Source of the DNA: Desulfatitalea alkaliphila
GTDB lineage: Bacteria; Desulfobacterota; Desulfobacteria; Desulfobacterales; Desulfosarcinaceae
Direction: 5' to 3'
NCBI RefSeq assembly: GCF_022968795.1
Contig: NZ_JALJRB010000010.1
Coordinates: 62,001 to 126,000, forward strand
DNA length: 64,000 nt
The notes under the pieces were generated by a model, which was not told where the DNA came from, made no database searches, and saw only the letters and a program-made list of their open reading frames with translations. Of the stretch, positions 57,262 through 64,000 are shown piece after piece. The translations under genes and the position numbers were made by a program. The first letter of the stretch is position 1. Every line of letters starts with the position of its first letter.

Positions 57262-58404
57262 TCAATCTTCCATTTCTTCAAAGGTATCCGCCGGCCATTG
57301 TGCCGCGCCGGCATCATCCCAACGGGGATAGAGCACCAGACGGTCGCCGGGATGAATCGGTTTGTTCAGATCGATGCGATTCCAGATCAATAAGGCCGGC
57401 AGGGGCAGGTCGAACCGCTCGGCAATGACCGAGAGCGAATCGCCGGGTTGCACCACGTAGATGCGTTGGGGACGCTTTGTTGCATCCTCGGCCATGACTT
57501 GTCGCAAACGCTCACCGAATCCGTCCGCGGCCCCTTCGGGCAGATGCAAATCGTAACGCCCCTCTTGCAGATAGTGCCCGCGCAGGGCGGGGTTCAGGTC
57601 CTTGATGCGCTTGAAATAGGTACCGGCGGCTTCAGCCACCAGGCGTATGGGCACTTCCCGCGCCAAGACGATGGTGGCGGTGTCGAAACGCCGGGGCGGA
57701 TAAAGATCTTCCGGCGCCAAATCGAACCCGTAAGCGACGGGATTGCCGACGATCAACTTGACCGCCAGCATCCGGAACACGAAACGCTGGGTCTCCAAGG
57801 GCAGGTAGAGTTGGTAGTAATTGTTGCTCTCCTGTTCCAGCATTTCCGCCGCCAGGCCGTTGCGCCCCATGTTGTAGGCAGCCAGCGCCAGGGTCCAGCT
57901 GCCGAACTGCTCGTGCAGGGATTGCAGATATTGCAGGGCGGCAGCGGTGGAGGCCTGCAGATCCCGCCGCTCGTCAATGAATCGGTCTACGGTCAAGCCG
58001 TGATTGCGCCCGCTTCCGGCCATGAATTGCCAGTACCCCATGGCACCCCGCCGCGAACCGGCATGGGGCCGCAGGGCGCTCTCCACGATGGGCAGGTATT
58101 TCAAGTCGTCGGGCAAGCCCGCCTTTTCCAGTTCGGCGGTGATATAGGGCAAATAACGGGCGGCCCGTTTGAGCCACAGCACCACCTGTGTCCGATTGTC
58201 CAGGCTGAGCAGCATCTCCAGCTCGAACCGCTCCCGCACGTCGGCCAGCTCCCAGGGCACCGGCTCACCGCAGAGGGTCAAATCCGCCGGTGGCCGCACT
58301 GCGGCCGCCAGGGAGGCGGCCCCGGCAACGGCGCCACTTCCCCCCCAAATCATCAGCCCCACGACGATCCACGGTCCAAATCGCGACAGGGTGTTCTTGC
58401 GCAT
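57262..58404 (-). CDS. Lytic transglycosylase with LysM (MltD-like)
   Basis: A 380-aa exported protein. A signal/anchor peptide is followed by a lytic transglycosylase (SLT) domain (about 90-250) with the ESALRPHAGSRRGAMGYWQFM catalytic Glu and the ALAAYNMG stretch, and a C-terminal LysM repeat (RIYVVQPGDSLSVIAERFDL) that binds peptidoglycan. It cuts glycan strands. Start at 58404 has GAGGAG seven bases before it; the longer frame upstream overlaps the next gene. Confidence 0.9.
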   Translation of the reverse strand: MRKNTLSRFGPWIVVGLMIWGGSGAVAGAASLAAAVRPPADLTLCGEPVPWELADVRERFELEMLLSLDNRTQVVLWLKRAARYLPYITAELEKAGLPDDLKYLPIVESALRPHAGSRRGAMGYWQFMAGSGRNHGLTVDRFIDERRDLQASTAAALQYLQSLHEQFGSWTLALAAYNMGRNGLAAEMLEQESNNYYQLYLPLETQRFVFRMLAVKLIVGNPVAYGFDLAPEDLYPPRRFDTATIVLAREVPIRLVAEAAGTYFKRIKDLNPALRGHYLQEGRYDLHLPEGAADGFGERLRQVMAEDATKRPQRIYVVQPGDSLSVIAERFDLPLPALLIWNRIDLNKPIHPGDRLVLYPRWDDAGAAQWPADTFEEMED

Positions 58405-58415
58405 GGTAGTTCTCC

Positions 58416-58829
58416 TCAAGGGGTTCGCAGTTCGCGAAAACCCAGATGTCGACCGATCTCCTCCAAGCACTTGCGGGCCTGTCCCCCATTGGGCATGTTC
58501 TCCAGGCGCAGTATGGGATCGGTCGCCGCCTCGGGCGACTCTTTGCGGGAGAGCAGCGCCAGACGGTACCAATAGGGCAGCTCCTGGTCGTGCAGGTCCA
58601 CAATGGCGACGCCCTGGCGACGAATATCGCGCAGTATTTTACGCCCCCGGTCCCGCTGCAACGGGGCGGTATCGTCCGCGGGCAACAATTTCCGGTAATC
58701 GTTCAATCGTTGCAGCAACTCTCCCTTGGCCCGCCGGTAGCGTCCGATGGGCAGAATCCAGAACCGCACCATGATATAGCCGCACATGCCGGCCAGGAAA
58801 CTGAATCCGACCACCAGATAAAAACGCAC
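58416..58829 (-). CDS. Small membrane protein of unknown function
   Basis: A 137-aa protein with an N-terminal transmembrane helix (YLVVGFSFLAGMCGYIMVRF) followed by a basic, helical cytoplasmic or periplasmic part. I recognise no family. GTG at 58829 is preferred because GAGGAG lies six bases before it; the ORF otherwise starts at 58880. It precedes the transglycosylase gene by 11 bases, so co-transcription is likely. Confidence 0.6.
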   Translation of the reverse strand: MRFYLVVGFSFLAGMCGYIMVRFWILPIGRYRRAKGELLQRLNDYRKLLPADDTAPLQRDRGRKILRDIRRQGVAIVDLHDQELPYWYRLALLSRKESPEAATDPILRLENMPNGGQARKCLEEIGRHLGFRELRTP

Positions 58830-58880
58830 TGTCCACTCCTCGTTTGCTGTTGCTGTGTGTTGCGATGATACCCCAAGCAC

Positions 58881-59861
58881 TTATCCACAGGTGTCGAACG
58901 GCCCCTTGAAGGCGGCGGTTTGCCAAAAAGCCGCCAATATATTCCGGTACTGCTCCACGCGCCGCGCTTTGCGCACGCGTTTGAGCAGTTTGTCGCCCTG
59001 CTGAAAGTTTTGGGCGAAATAGGTCCAGTAGCCCTTCATGGTATCCACCAGTTGCACCGGCCCATGGCGAATGGCGGCAAAACGGTCAAAGAGGGTGTCG
59101 TGGAACCGCCGGAACCGGCCGATCCGATCTTCGTGACTCGGGCTGCTTCCCTTTATCGCGGAAGGCAGAAAGGGATCGGCCAGCAGGCCGCGGCCGATCA
59201 TCCAGCCGGCCACCGACGGAAAACGCTGTTGCAACACTTCAAACCCTTTTCGGTCGACGATGTCGCCGTTGTAGATCACCGGGTGCCGGGTACGCTGAAG
59301 ACACTGCGCGAACATCTCGAAGTCGGGGCGCCCTGTGTACATCTGCTCACCGGTACGCGGATGAAGGATCAGCGATTGGATTGGGTAGCGGTCGAAAACC
59401 GGTAGTAGATCCAGTATCTCCTCAGGCGCACTGCGACCCAGGCGCAGCTTGACGCTGATGCGTGTCGGCAGAGCACCGGTCACCTGCTCCAGAAAAGCAT
59501 CGATGCGTTCGGGATGGGGCAGCAGGCCCGATCCGCGCTGCTTGTTGGCCACGCGGGCAAAAGGACAGCCAAGGTTCCAGTTGACCGTGTCGTACCCCAT
59601 CCGGTGCAGGGCGGTGGCCAGCGCGATGAAATTGGATGGGGTTTTGCTGATGATCTGGGGCACGACGGGCATCAGCCGGTTGTTTTCCGGCAACACTTCC
59701 TGAATTTGGCTGGGTTTGATACGCACCCCTTGGATGGTGGTCAAAAAAGGGGTGACCGCGCCGTCGATGCCGTCGAAATGCTCGGCATAGGCGTTGCGAA
59801 ACAGAGCACCGGTCAGCCCCCGGAGGGGCGCCAGCCAGATTCGGGGGGTGGCAGGGATCAT
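58881..59861 (-). CDS. tRNA-dihydrouridine synthase
   Basis: A 326-aa FMN enzyme that reduces uridines in tRNA D-loops. Marks: APLRGLTGALFRNAY start, the NLGCPFARVANKQRGSGLLPHP catalytic Cys region at about 97-118, HPRTGEQMYTGRPDF at about 178-192 and a YNGDI segment. Closest in layout to DusB/DusC types. The start has a weak ribosome binding site. It lies 67 bases behind the PocR gene and may be co-transcribed with it. Confidence 0.85.
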   Translation of the reverse strand: MIPATPRIWLAPLRGLTGALFRNAYAEHFDGIDGAVTPFLTTIQGVRIKPSQIQEVLPENNRLMPVVPQIISKTPSNFIALATALHRMGYDTVNWNLGCPFARVANKQRGSGLLPHPERIDAFLEQVTGALPTRISVKLRLGRSAPEEILDLLPVFDRYPIQSLILHPRTGEQMYTGRPDFEMFAQCLQRTRHPVIYNGDIVDRKGFEVLQQRFPSVAGWMIGRGLLADPFLPSAIKGSSPSHEDRIGRFRRFHDTLFDRFAAIRHGPVQLVDTMKGYWTYFAQNFQQGDKLLKRVRKARRVEQYRNILAAFWQTAAFKGPFDTCG

Positions 59862-59928
59862 GTCGGGAATATCGGTTTGCGTCGGGCAAGGGCCGCTTGG
59901 GTGTCAGGGCAATGGGGCGATGCCGGCT

Positions 59929-60456
59929 TCATTGCTGTTGCCGGCGCACATAATCGGTCACGATTTCCGCAACCCGCTTTTCGATGAAATCGGCCAGTTG
60001 ACGCGCGCTTTCCATGGAGATGGCGGTCACGTCCGCGGACAAGGCTTCGACCCGCTCCTCATCGATATCGGTGATTTTGTTCACCAGGAAAGTATCCACT
60101 TCACCGTCATCGAGAACCTTGCCGCAGCCGCCGACCGCGCCGAGAAAGGTGTCCTCGACGAATATGGGCGTCACCAGTTTGACCATTCCCGCATCGCACT
60201 CCTCGATCACCGTCTGCCGGCTCTGGCGCGCCTGGTTGGCGAGGTTCATGTGGGCCGTAGCGCAGATGAAACTCTGTCCCTTGGAGGTTGCCTTGATTTC
60301 CGGACAAAGCCGATTGGGCCAGTGGGGGTTCTGCACAATGCGGATCCCTTCGGTGTTGTAGACGGCCGGATTCAACCCGGAGCGTTCGTAGATCGCATCT
60401 TCAAAGGCTTGCCATGTTTCGATATCGCAAAGGTCCAAAAGATCCATGACGGTCAT
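59929..60456 (-). CDS. Stand-alone PocR-type sensory domain protein
   Basis: A 175-aa protein made of a single PocR ligand-binding domain: WQAFEDAIYERSGL at the N-terminus, a CPEIKATSKGQSF Cys region and CDAGMVKLVTPIFVEDTFLGAVGGCGKV. PocR domains bind small hydrocarbon-like ligands and normally attach to an HTH or kinase; here there is none. ATG at 60456 or 60447. An inverted repeat ATGGAATC...GATTCCAT (60521-60550) sits just upstream. Confidence 0.8.
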   Translation of the reverse strand: MTVMDLLDLCDIETWQAFEDAIYERSGLNPAVYNTEGIRIVQNPHWPNRLCPEIKATSKGQSFICATAHMNLANQARQSRQTVIEECDAGMVKLVTPIFVEDTFLGAVGGCGKVLDDGEVDTFLVNKITDIDEERVEALSADVTAISMESARQLADFIEKRVAEIVTDYVRRQQQ

Positions 60457-60520
60457 CCCTTCCTTTCGTTTTGAAATCGCGTGAGGAATATACCCTGCCC
60501 CGCCGATGAATGTCAAAGGT

Positions 60521-60550
60521 ATGGAATCGCATTTACATCGATGATTCCAT
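60521..60550. promoter_or_regulatory. Inverted repeat upstream of PocR
   Basis: ATGGAATC (60521-60528) and GATTCCAT (60543-60550) are exact inverted copies with 14 bases between. Placed 65-95 bases before the PocR start, it could be an operator. No function is known. Confidence 0.35.
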
Positions 60551-60584
60551 ACCCCCACCGGTGTGGTTATCACGATGATGCCTT

Positions 60585-60610
60585 GCCCCCTGCACTTGTG
60601 TGCAGGGGGC
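60585..60610 (-). terminator. Perfect hairpin behind the nitroreductase gene
   Basis: GCCCCCTGCAC (60585-60595) and GTGCAGGGGGC (60600-60610) form a perfect 11-bp stem with a TTGT loop. It lies just after the minus-strand nitroreductase stop, so it probably ends that transcript, but no T run follows on either strand. Confidence 0.5.
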
Positions 60611-60617
60611 ACGACAA

Positions 60618-61289
60618 TCACAACCCGTGCCAGTGGACAATATCATCGATCGGCACGCGGGAGGTCTGGACCTGGTTGGCCGGATAGTCCCAGTCCGGGT
60701 AACCGATGGCGATGGACATCACGATGCGCATGTTGTCGGGGATGGCGGCGTGTCGGCGCAGCACATCGGGGTATAGACAGCCCTGGTCCGCGATGCAGGT
60801 GCCCAGGTCGAAGGCAAGGGCGGCCAGGCAGATGGTTTGTATGACGATGCCGATATCGATCAGAGGGGTGTCGGGCTTGAGCGCTGTGTCTGTCAGCACG
60901 ATTATGGCCGCCGGGGCATCGAAGAAGCGAAACCCCCGTTCCGTCCACTGCGTGCGTTTGTCTGTGTCCTGGCGTTCGATGCCCATGAGTCGAAACAGTT
61001 GGACGGCCAGTTCGACCTGCCGTTCGCGGTAGACGCTTTGCTTGCTCCATCCCACCACCGACTGTTCGCCACCGGGGGTTTCGCCGGCCCGCAGTTTGGC
61101 CGCATTGGCCTGGCGCACTTGATCCAACACGCGGCCGCCGAGCACGCAAAACGCCCAGGGCTGAGAATTCATTGCCGACGGGGCGCGACCGGCGATTTGC
61201 AGGATTTGCCGTATGGTCTCCTTGGGAACGGGGTCGGGCTTGTACCCCCGGACGCTTTTGCGTGTTTTGATTGCATCGATGATCTGCAT
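60618..61289 (-). CDS. Nitroreductase-family FMN protein
   Basis: A 223-aa nitroreductase fold. Marks: IKTRKSVRGYKPD near the N-terminus, APSAMNSQPWAF (FMN-binding) at about 39-50, and a C-terminal IAIGYPDWDYP segment. The substrate is unknown. AGGAGG sits seven bases before the ATG at 61289. It is the last gene of the minus-strand run that begins with the truncated ligase; the gap to the BadI-like gene is 55 bases. Confidence 0.88.
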   Translation of the reverse strand: MQIIDAIKTRKSVRGYKPDPVPKETIRQILQIAGRAPSAMNSQPWAFCVLGGRVLDQVRQANAAKLRAGETPGGEQSVVGWSKQSVYRERQVELAVQLFRLMGIERQDTDKRTQWTERGFRFFDAPAAIIVLTDTALKPDTPLIDIGIVIQTICLAALAFDLGTCIADQGCLYPDVLRRHAAIPDNMRIVMSIAIGYPDWDYPANQVQTSRVPIDDIVHWHGL

Positions 61290-61344
61290 GATCTTTCCTC
61301 CTGCCTTGAACTGCGTCTTCCATTTCCTCGCTACCGCATGCCAC

Positions 61345-62142
61345 CTACTTGCGGTACTTGTCGTAATCCGGTTTCCGTTTTTCCATGAAGGCATTTCGAC
61401 CCTCCATGGACTCTTCGGTGCCGTAGAACATGCTCAAGCCCCCAACGCCCAGATGGGTGATGCCGGCCACACCGTCGGTTTCGGCATGGAAGGCGTATTT
61501 GAGCATTTTAAGCGCCGTGGGGCTCTTTTCGAGCAGTTCGGCGCACCACTTGTCGACCTCCTCATCCAACTTTTCAAAGGGCACCACGGCATTGACCAAG
61601 CCCATGTCGAGGGCTTCCCGGGCCGTGTACAGGCGGCACATGTACCAGATTTCCTTGGCTTTTTTGAGCCCGACGCAGCGGACCAGGTCACCGGTGCCGT
61701 AGCCAGGGTCGAAACTGCCCACCTTGGGACCGGCCTGGCCCAATTTGGCCGATTCGGCCGCAATGGACAAGTCGCAGACCACCTGGAAGACATGGCCGCC
61801 GCCGATGGCATATCCGTTGACCCTGGCGATGACCGGTTTGGGAATGGTACGGATCAGGTTGGAGACGGTCTGCCAGCCCACTTCCACCGGTAGCGCCGCG
61901 ATGGTGCCGGCATATCCGCCGGCCTCCCGGATGGACTGATCTCCGCCGGTGCAAAAGGCCTTCTCGCCGGCGCCGGTGAACACCACCACGCCGACGGAGT
62001 TGTCCACCCAGGCATCGGTCAGCGCCTGGTTCAACTCCAGCAGGGTCAGGGAGGTGCAGGCATTGAATTTCTGCGGCCGGTTGATGGCGACGCGGGCGAT
62101 GCCGTTTTTCTTCTCGTAAATGATTTCTTCGAAGTTCATCAT
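61345..62142 (-). CDS. BadI/MenB-like enoyl-CoA hydratase-superfamily enzyme
   Basis: A 265-aa crotonase-fold protein. It follows BadI (2-ketocyclohexanecarboxyl-CoA hydrolase) and MenB in pattern: the FCTGGDQS oxyanion region (66-71), a GYAIGGGHVF segment, GQAGPKVGSFDPGYGTG, EIWYMCRLYTAREALDMGL and a RKPDYDKYRK C-terminus. BadI opens the ring of 2-oxocyclohexanecarboxyl-CoA; MenB closes a ring in menaquinone synthesis. The SFDPGYGT and C-terminal patterns are nearer BadI, but the call rests on memory. AAAGGAG sits before the tandem ATGs. It is next to an acyl-CoA dehydrogenase and a ligase. Confidence 0.75.
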   Translation of the reverse strand: MMNFEEIIYEKKNGIARVAINRPQKFNACTSLTLLELNQALTDAWVDNSVGVVVFTGAGEKAFCTGGDQSIREAGGYAGTIAALPVEVGWQTVSNLIRTIPKPVIARVNGYAIGGGHVFQVVCDLSIAAESAKLGQAGPKVGSFDPGYGTGDLVRCVGLKKAKEIWYMCRLYTAREALDMGLVNAVVPFEKLDEEVDKWCAELLEKSPTALKMLKYAFHAETDGVAGITHLGVGGLSMFYGTEESMEGRNAFMEKRKPDYDKYRK

Positions 62143-62210
62143 TATTTCTCCTTTGGAATGAAGGTACCGGTTTTGGATGAGCCGGCTTTTCTTTCAGCGA
62201 TACTGTTCTT

Positions 62211-63371
62211 TCAACGATAGTTGTAGGGAAGAAACTCCCTGCCCATCACTTCACGTTGCACCACTAGTTTGGAAACCTGGGAGGTGCCGTCCGCGATCTC
62301 GATGGCCAGCACATCGCGCAACCGCTGTTCGAGGGGATACTCCTTGGTGTAGCCATAGTGACCGTGCAGCAGCATGCAATCGCGAATGGCATTGGTGGCA
62401 AAGCGGGGGGCCATCCATTTGACCATCCCGGCTTCCTTGGAGCTCGACCGACCCTGGTCCCTCAGCCACAACGCTTTGTAGCACAGCAAACGCACCGCCT
62501 CCAGCAAGCTCAAATGCTCGACGATGGGAAAGGAAACCCCTTCGAAGGTGGCTAGCGGGCGACCGAAGGCAACCCGCTTTTTGACGTGCGCCATGGTCTC
62601 CTCCAGGGAGACCAGCGCGGGCGATATGGCCTCCAGGCAGAGGAGTATGCGGCTGATGTCGAAGCCGCGCATGGCCATCTTGAACCCCGTGCCCTCCTCC
62701 CCGATGAGATAACTTGCGGGGATTTCCACATTTTCCAGAAACAGCGAACCGCGCACCACGGCATTGCAGCCGAGATCTTCATAGCCCTGCATGGTGACGC
62801 CGGGAAGATTCCGGGGGACGACGAAACAGCTGACCCCTTTGGCCCCGGCAGCCGGATCGGTCTTGGCAAAGACCAGGGAAACGTCGGCATCCATTATGGC
62901 GGTGATACCCGATTTTTCGCCATTGAGGATATAGGCGGCACCTTTTTTTTCGGCGCTGGTTTGCATAGCGACGGCATCGGTGCCGGAACCGGGTTCGGTC
63001 AAGCAGAAGGCCGGGATCATCTCGCCGGCCAAAAGGGGCGCCAGAAATGCATCGCGCACCTCCTGACTTCCGTGCTCCAGCAAACCGGCGCAAAGATGAC
63101 CGGCCACATGGGTGGCCATGGGTAGGCTGCAATCACCGCGGGCGATCTCCTCGCAAATGATGCCCTCCGTGATGTACGATTCACCCAGGCCGCCGTTCTC
63201 CTGGCTGACGGAGGTACCGATGAAGCCCAGCGACCCCATTTTGCGCAATAGTTCCCGGGGGTATTGCTTTTCCCGGTCCCAGCGGCTGTATTGCGGCGCC
63301 AATTCTTCCTGAGCAAATCGCCGGACTTCCTTCTGAATCATTTTTTGACTGTTGCTGAATGAAAATTCCAT
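62211..63371 (-). CDS. Acyl-CoA dehydrogenase with Asp at the usual catalytic Glu position
   Basis: A 386-aa FAD enzyme of typical acyl-CoA dehydrogenase length. It has the N-terminal helical domain, CLTEPGSGTDA, a KRVAFGRPLATFEG stretch and a C-terminal HGHYGYTKEYPLEQRLRD. In medium-chain enzymes the catalytic Glu lies in a YEGTSQ motif; here the same place reads IADGTSQ, so D361 replaces Glu. The alternative Glu used by isovaleryl-type enzymes (an LxLER motif) reads FDISR with Ser at the key place. Start at 63371 has a G-rich site before the ATG. Co-oriented with the BadI-like gene and the ligase. Confidence 0.9.
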   Translation of the reverse strand: MEFSFSNSQKMIQKEVRRFAQEELAPQYSRWDREKQYPRELLRKMGSLGFIGTSVSQENGGLGESYITEGIICEEIARGDCSLPMATHVAGHLCAGLLEHGSQEVRDAFLAPLLAGEMIPAFCLTEPGSGTDAVAMQTSAEKKGAAYILNGEKSGITAIMDADVSLVFAKTDPAAGAKGVSCFVVPRNLPGVTMQGYEDLGCNAVVRGSLFLENVEIPASYLIGEEGTGFKMAMRGFDISRILLCLEAISPALVSLEETMAHVKKRVAFGRPLATFEGVSFPIVEHLSLLEAVRLLCYKALWLRDQGRSSSKEAGMVKWMAPRFATNAIRDCMLLHGHYGYTKEYPLEQRLRDVLAIEIADGTSQVSKLVVQREVMGREFLPYNYR

Positions 63372-63410
63372 TGGATACCCCCCGTTCTTGGATCATCGAC
63401 GGATCACCGA

Positions 63411-64000
63411 TCATGCTTTTTCCAACAACCCTTTACGGTAGTCTTCTTTGGCACGCTCTTTCACCTTGTAGTGAATGAGTTTGCCCGTGGCCGTCATGGG
63501 CAATTCATTCACGAACCGGTAAAGCCGCGGCCGCTTGTACCGGGAAAGCATGGGGTGATTGCGGCAATGTTCATCCAGATCCTTGACCGTCAAGTTTTCT
63601 TCGGCTTTGATCACGTAGGCGACAACGATTTCCCCCCACTTTTCGTCCGGCACACCGGTAACCGCGCAACCGGAAACCAACGGATGCTGGTTGAGCGCCT
63701 CTTCCACCTGCACCGGCTGCACATTCTCGCCGCCGGAGATGAGCATGTCATCCTTGCGGCCGACGATGGTGACATACTCCTGTTCGTTCCAGGTGCCCAA
63801 ATCGCCGATGTAAAGCCATCCCTTGTAGAACTTCTTGCGCGCCTCGTCCGGTTTGTTGATGTAATCGTACGCACATTTGCCCGGCGCCCTGACAATCACC
63901 TCACCCACCGTCTGGTTGTCCTTGGGCACTGTTTCGTCCGGTTCCGCCAGGCGATCGGGCAGCAGCTCGACCACCGCCATGCTGTCGTCCGTGCAGGAGC
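63411..64000 (-). CDS. Acyl-CoA ligase, C-terminal part (truncated by window edge)
   Basis: The frame stays open to the window edge, so only the last about 196 residues are seen. They match the C-terminal half of AMP-forming acyl-CoA synthetases: a YIGDLGTWNEQEYVTIVGR stretch, DDMLISGGENVQPVQVEEAL, and the catalytic Lys in MTATGKLIHYKVK. The start and substrate-binding half lie outside. It stands 39 bases upstream of the acyl-CoA dehydrogenase gene and begins the visible part of this operon. Confidence 0.85.
   Translation of the reverse strand, partial: SCTDDSMAVVELLPDRLAEPDETVPKDNQTVGEVIVRAPGKCAYDYINKPDEARKKFYKGWLYIGDLGTWNEQEYVTIVGRKDDMLISGGENVQPVQVEEALNQHPLVSGCAVTGVPDEKWGEIVVAYVIKAEENLTVKDLDEHCRNHPMLSRYKRPRLYRFVNELPMTATGKLIHYKVKERAKEDYRKGLLEKA

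Overview
The window is a GC-rich, gene-dense stretch of a bacterial chromosome with 54 complete protein-coding genes, one truncated at the right edge, and one tRNA. No rRNA, CRISPR array, transposase, integrase, phage gene or plasmid origin was seen. The gene mix suggests an anaerobic Desulfobacterota, probably Desulfosarcina-like. It includes a TAXI-type TRAP transporter with DUF1850, glutaconate-type CoA-transferase subunits, a stand-alone PocR domain, polyferredoxin-like proteins, an iron-sulfur dienoyl-CoA-reductase-like enzyme and acyl-CoA metabolism. No sulfate-reduction or 16S gene is present, so the taxonomy is inference.

Layout. 1-3.8 kb: a HAD/PurM-like fusion with a small zinc-binding protein, divergent from a GAF protein and a phosphoesterase. 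4.1-10.1 kb: an operon of an IclR regulator, an acyl-CoA ligase, a TAXI binding protein, DUF1850 and a fused TRAP permease, which looks like uptake plus CoA activation of an unknown carboxylate. 10.1-17.4 kb: a minus-strand run of a diguanylate cyclase, a penicillin-acylase-type hydrolase, a HerA-like ATPase, LemA and a metallo-beta-lactamase-fold protein. 17.8-22.3 kb: a PhnD-sensor hybrid kinase overlapping an HD-GYP response regulator. 22.3-25.3 kb: two hotdog thioesterases flanking a PLP decarboxylase. 25.8-29.6 kb: three exported proteins, including an Archaeoglobus-type lipase. 29.6-35.2 kb: glutaminase, PiT phosphate transporter with DUF47 partner, PpiD-like chaperone and tRNA-Ala(GGC).

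35.5-45.5 kb: CoA-transferase A/B, Smr protein, polyferredoxin-like protein, nitronate-monooxygenase-like enzyme, class II photolyase, DUF123 protein, ferredoxin-nitroreductase, molybdenum-carrier-like protein and speE/speD. 45.6-53 kb: DUF1285-like protein, asd, a FabH-type ketosynthase, an ExeA-OmpA fusion, a TerB-DnaJ co-chaperone and two membrane coiled-coil proteins. 53-60.5 kb: old-yellow-enzyme-type reductase, TPR protein, NUDIX hydrolase, Hsp33, LysM transglycosylase, Dus and PocR. 60.6-64 kb: a minus-strand cluster of acyl-CoA ligase (truncated), acyl-CoA dehydrogenase, BadI/MenB-like enzyme and nitroreductase.

The most interesting signals are as follows. The last cluster combines a ligase, a dehydrogenase with Asp where the usual catalytic Glu would be, and a BadI-like ring-opening enzyme, which suggests alicyclic or aromatic acid degradation. 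Two intergenic repeat families occur: a 43-bp-period palindromic repeat at two loci, and a 7-bp/28-bp AAGTTTT-type repeat at three. Several unusual fusions are present (HAD-PurM, ExeA-OmpA, molybdenum carrier-DUF6794). One ferredoxin-nitroreductase has a Ser in place of an expected cluster Cys.
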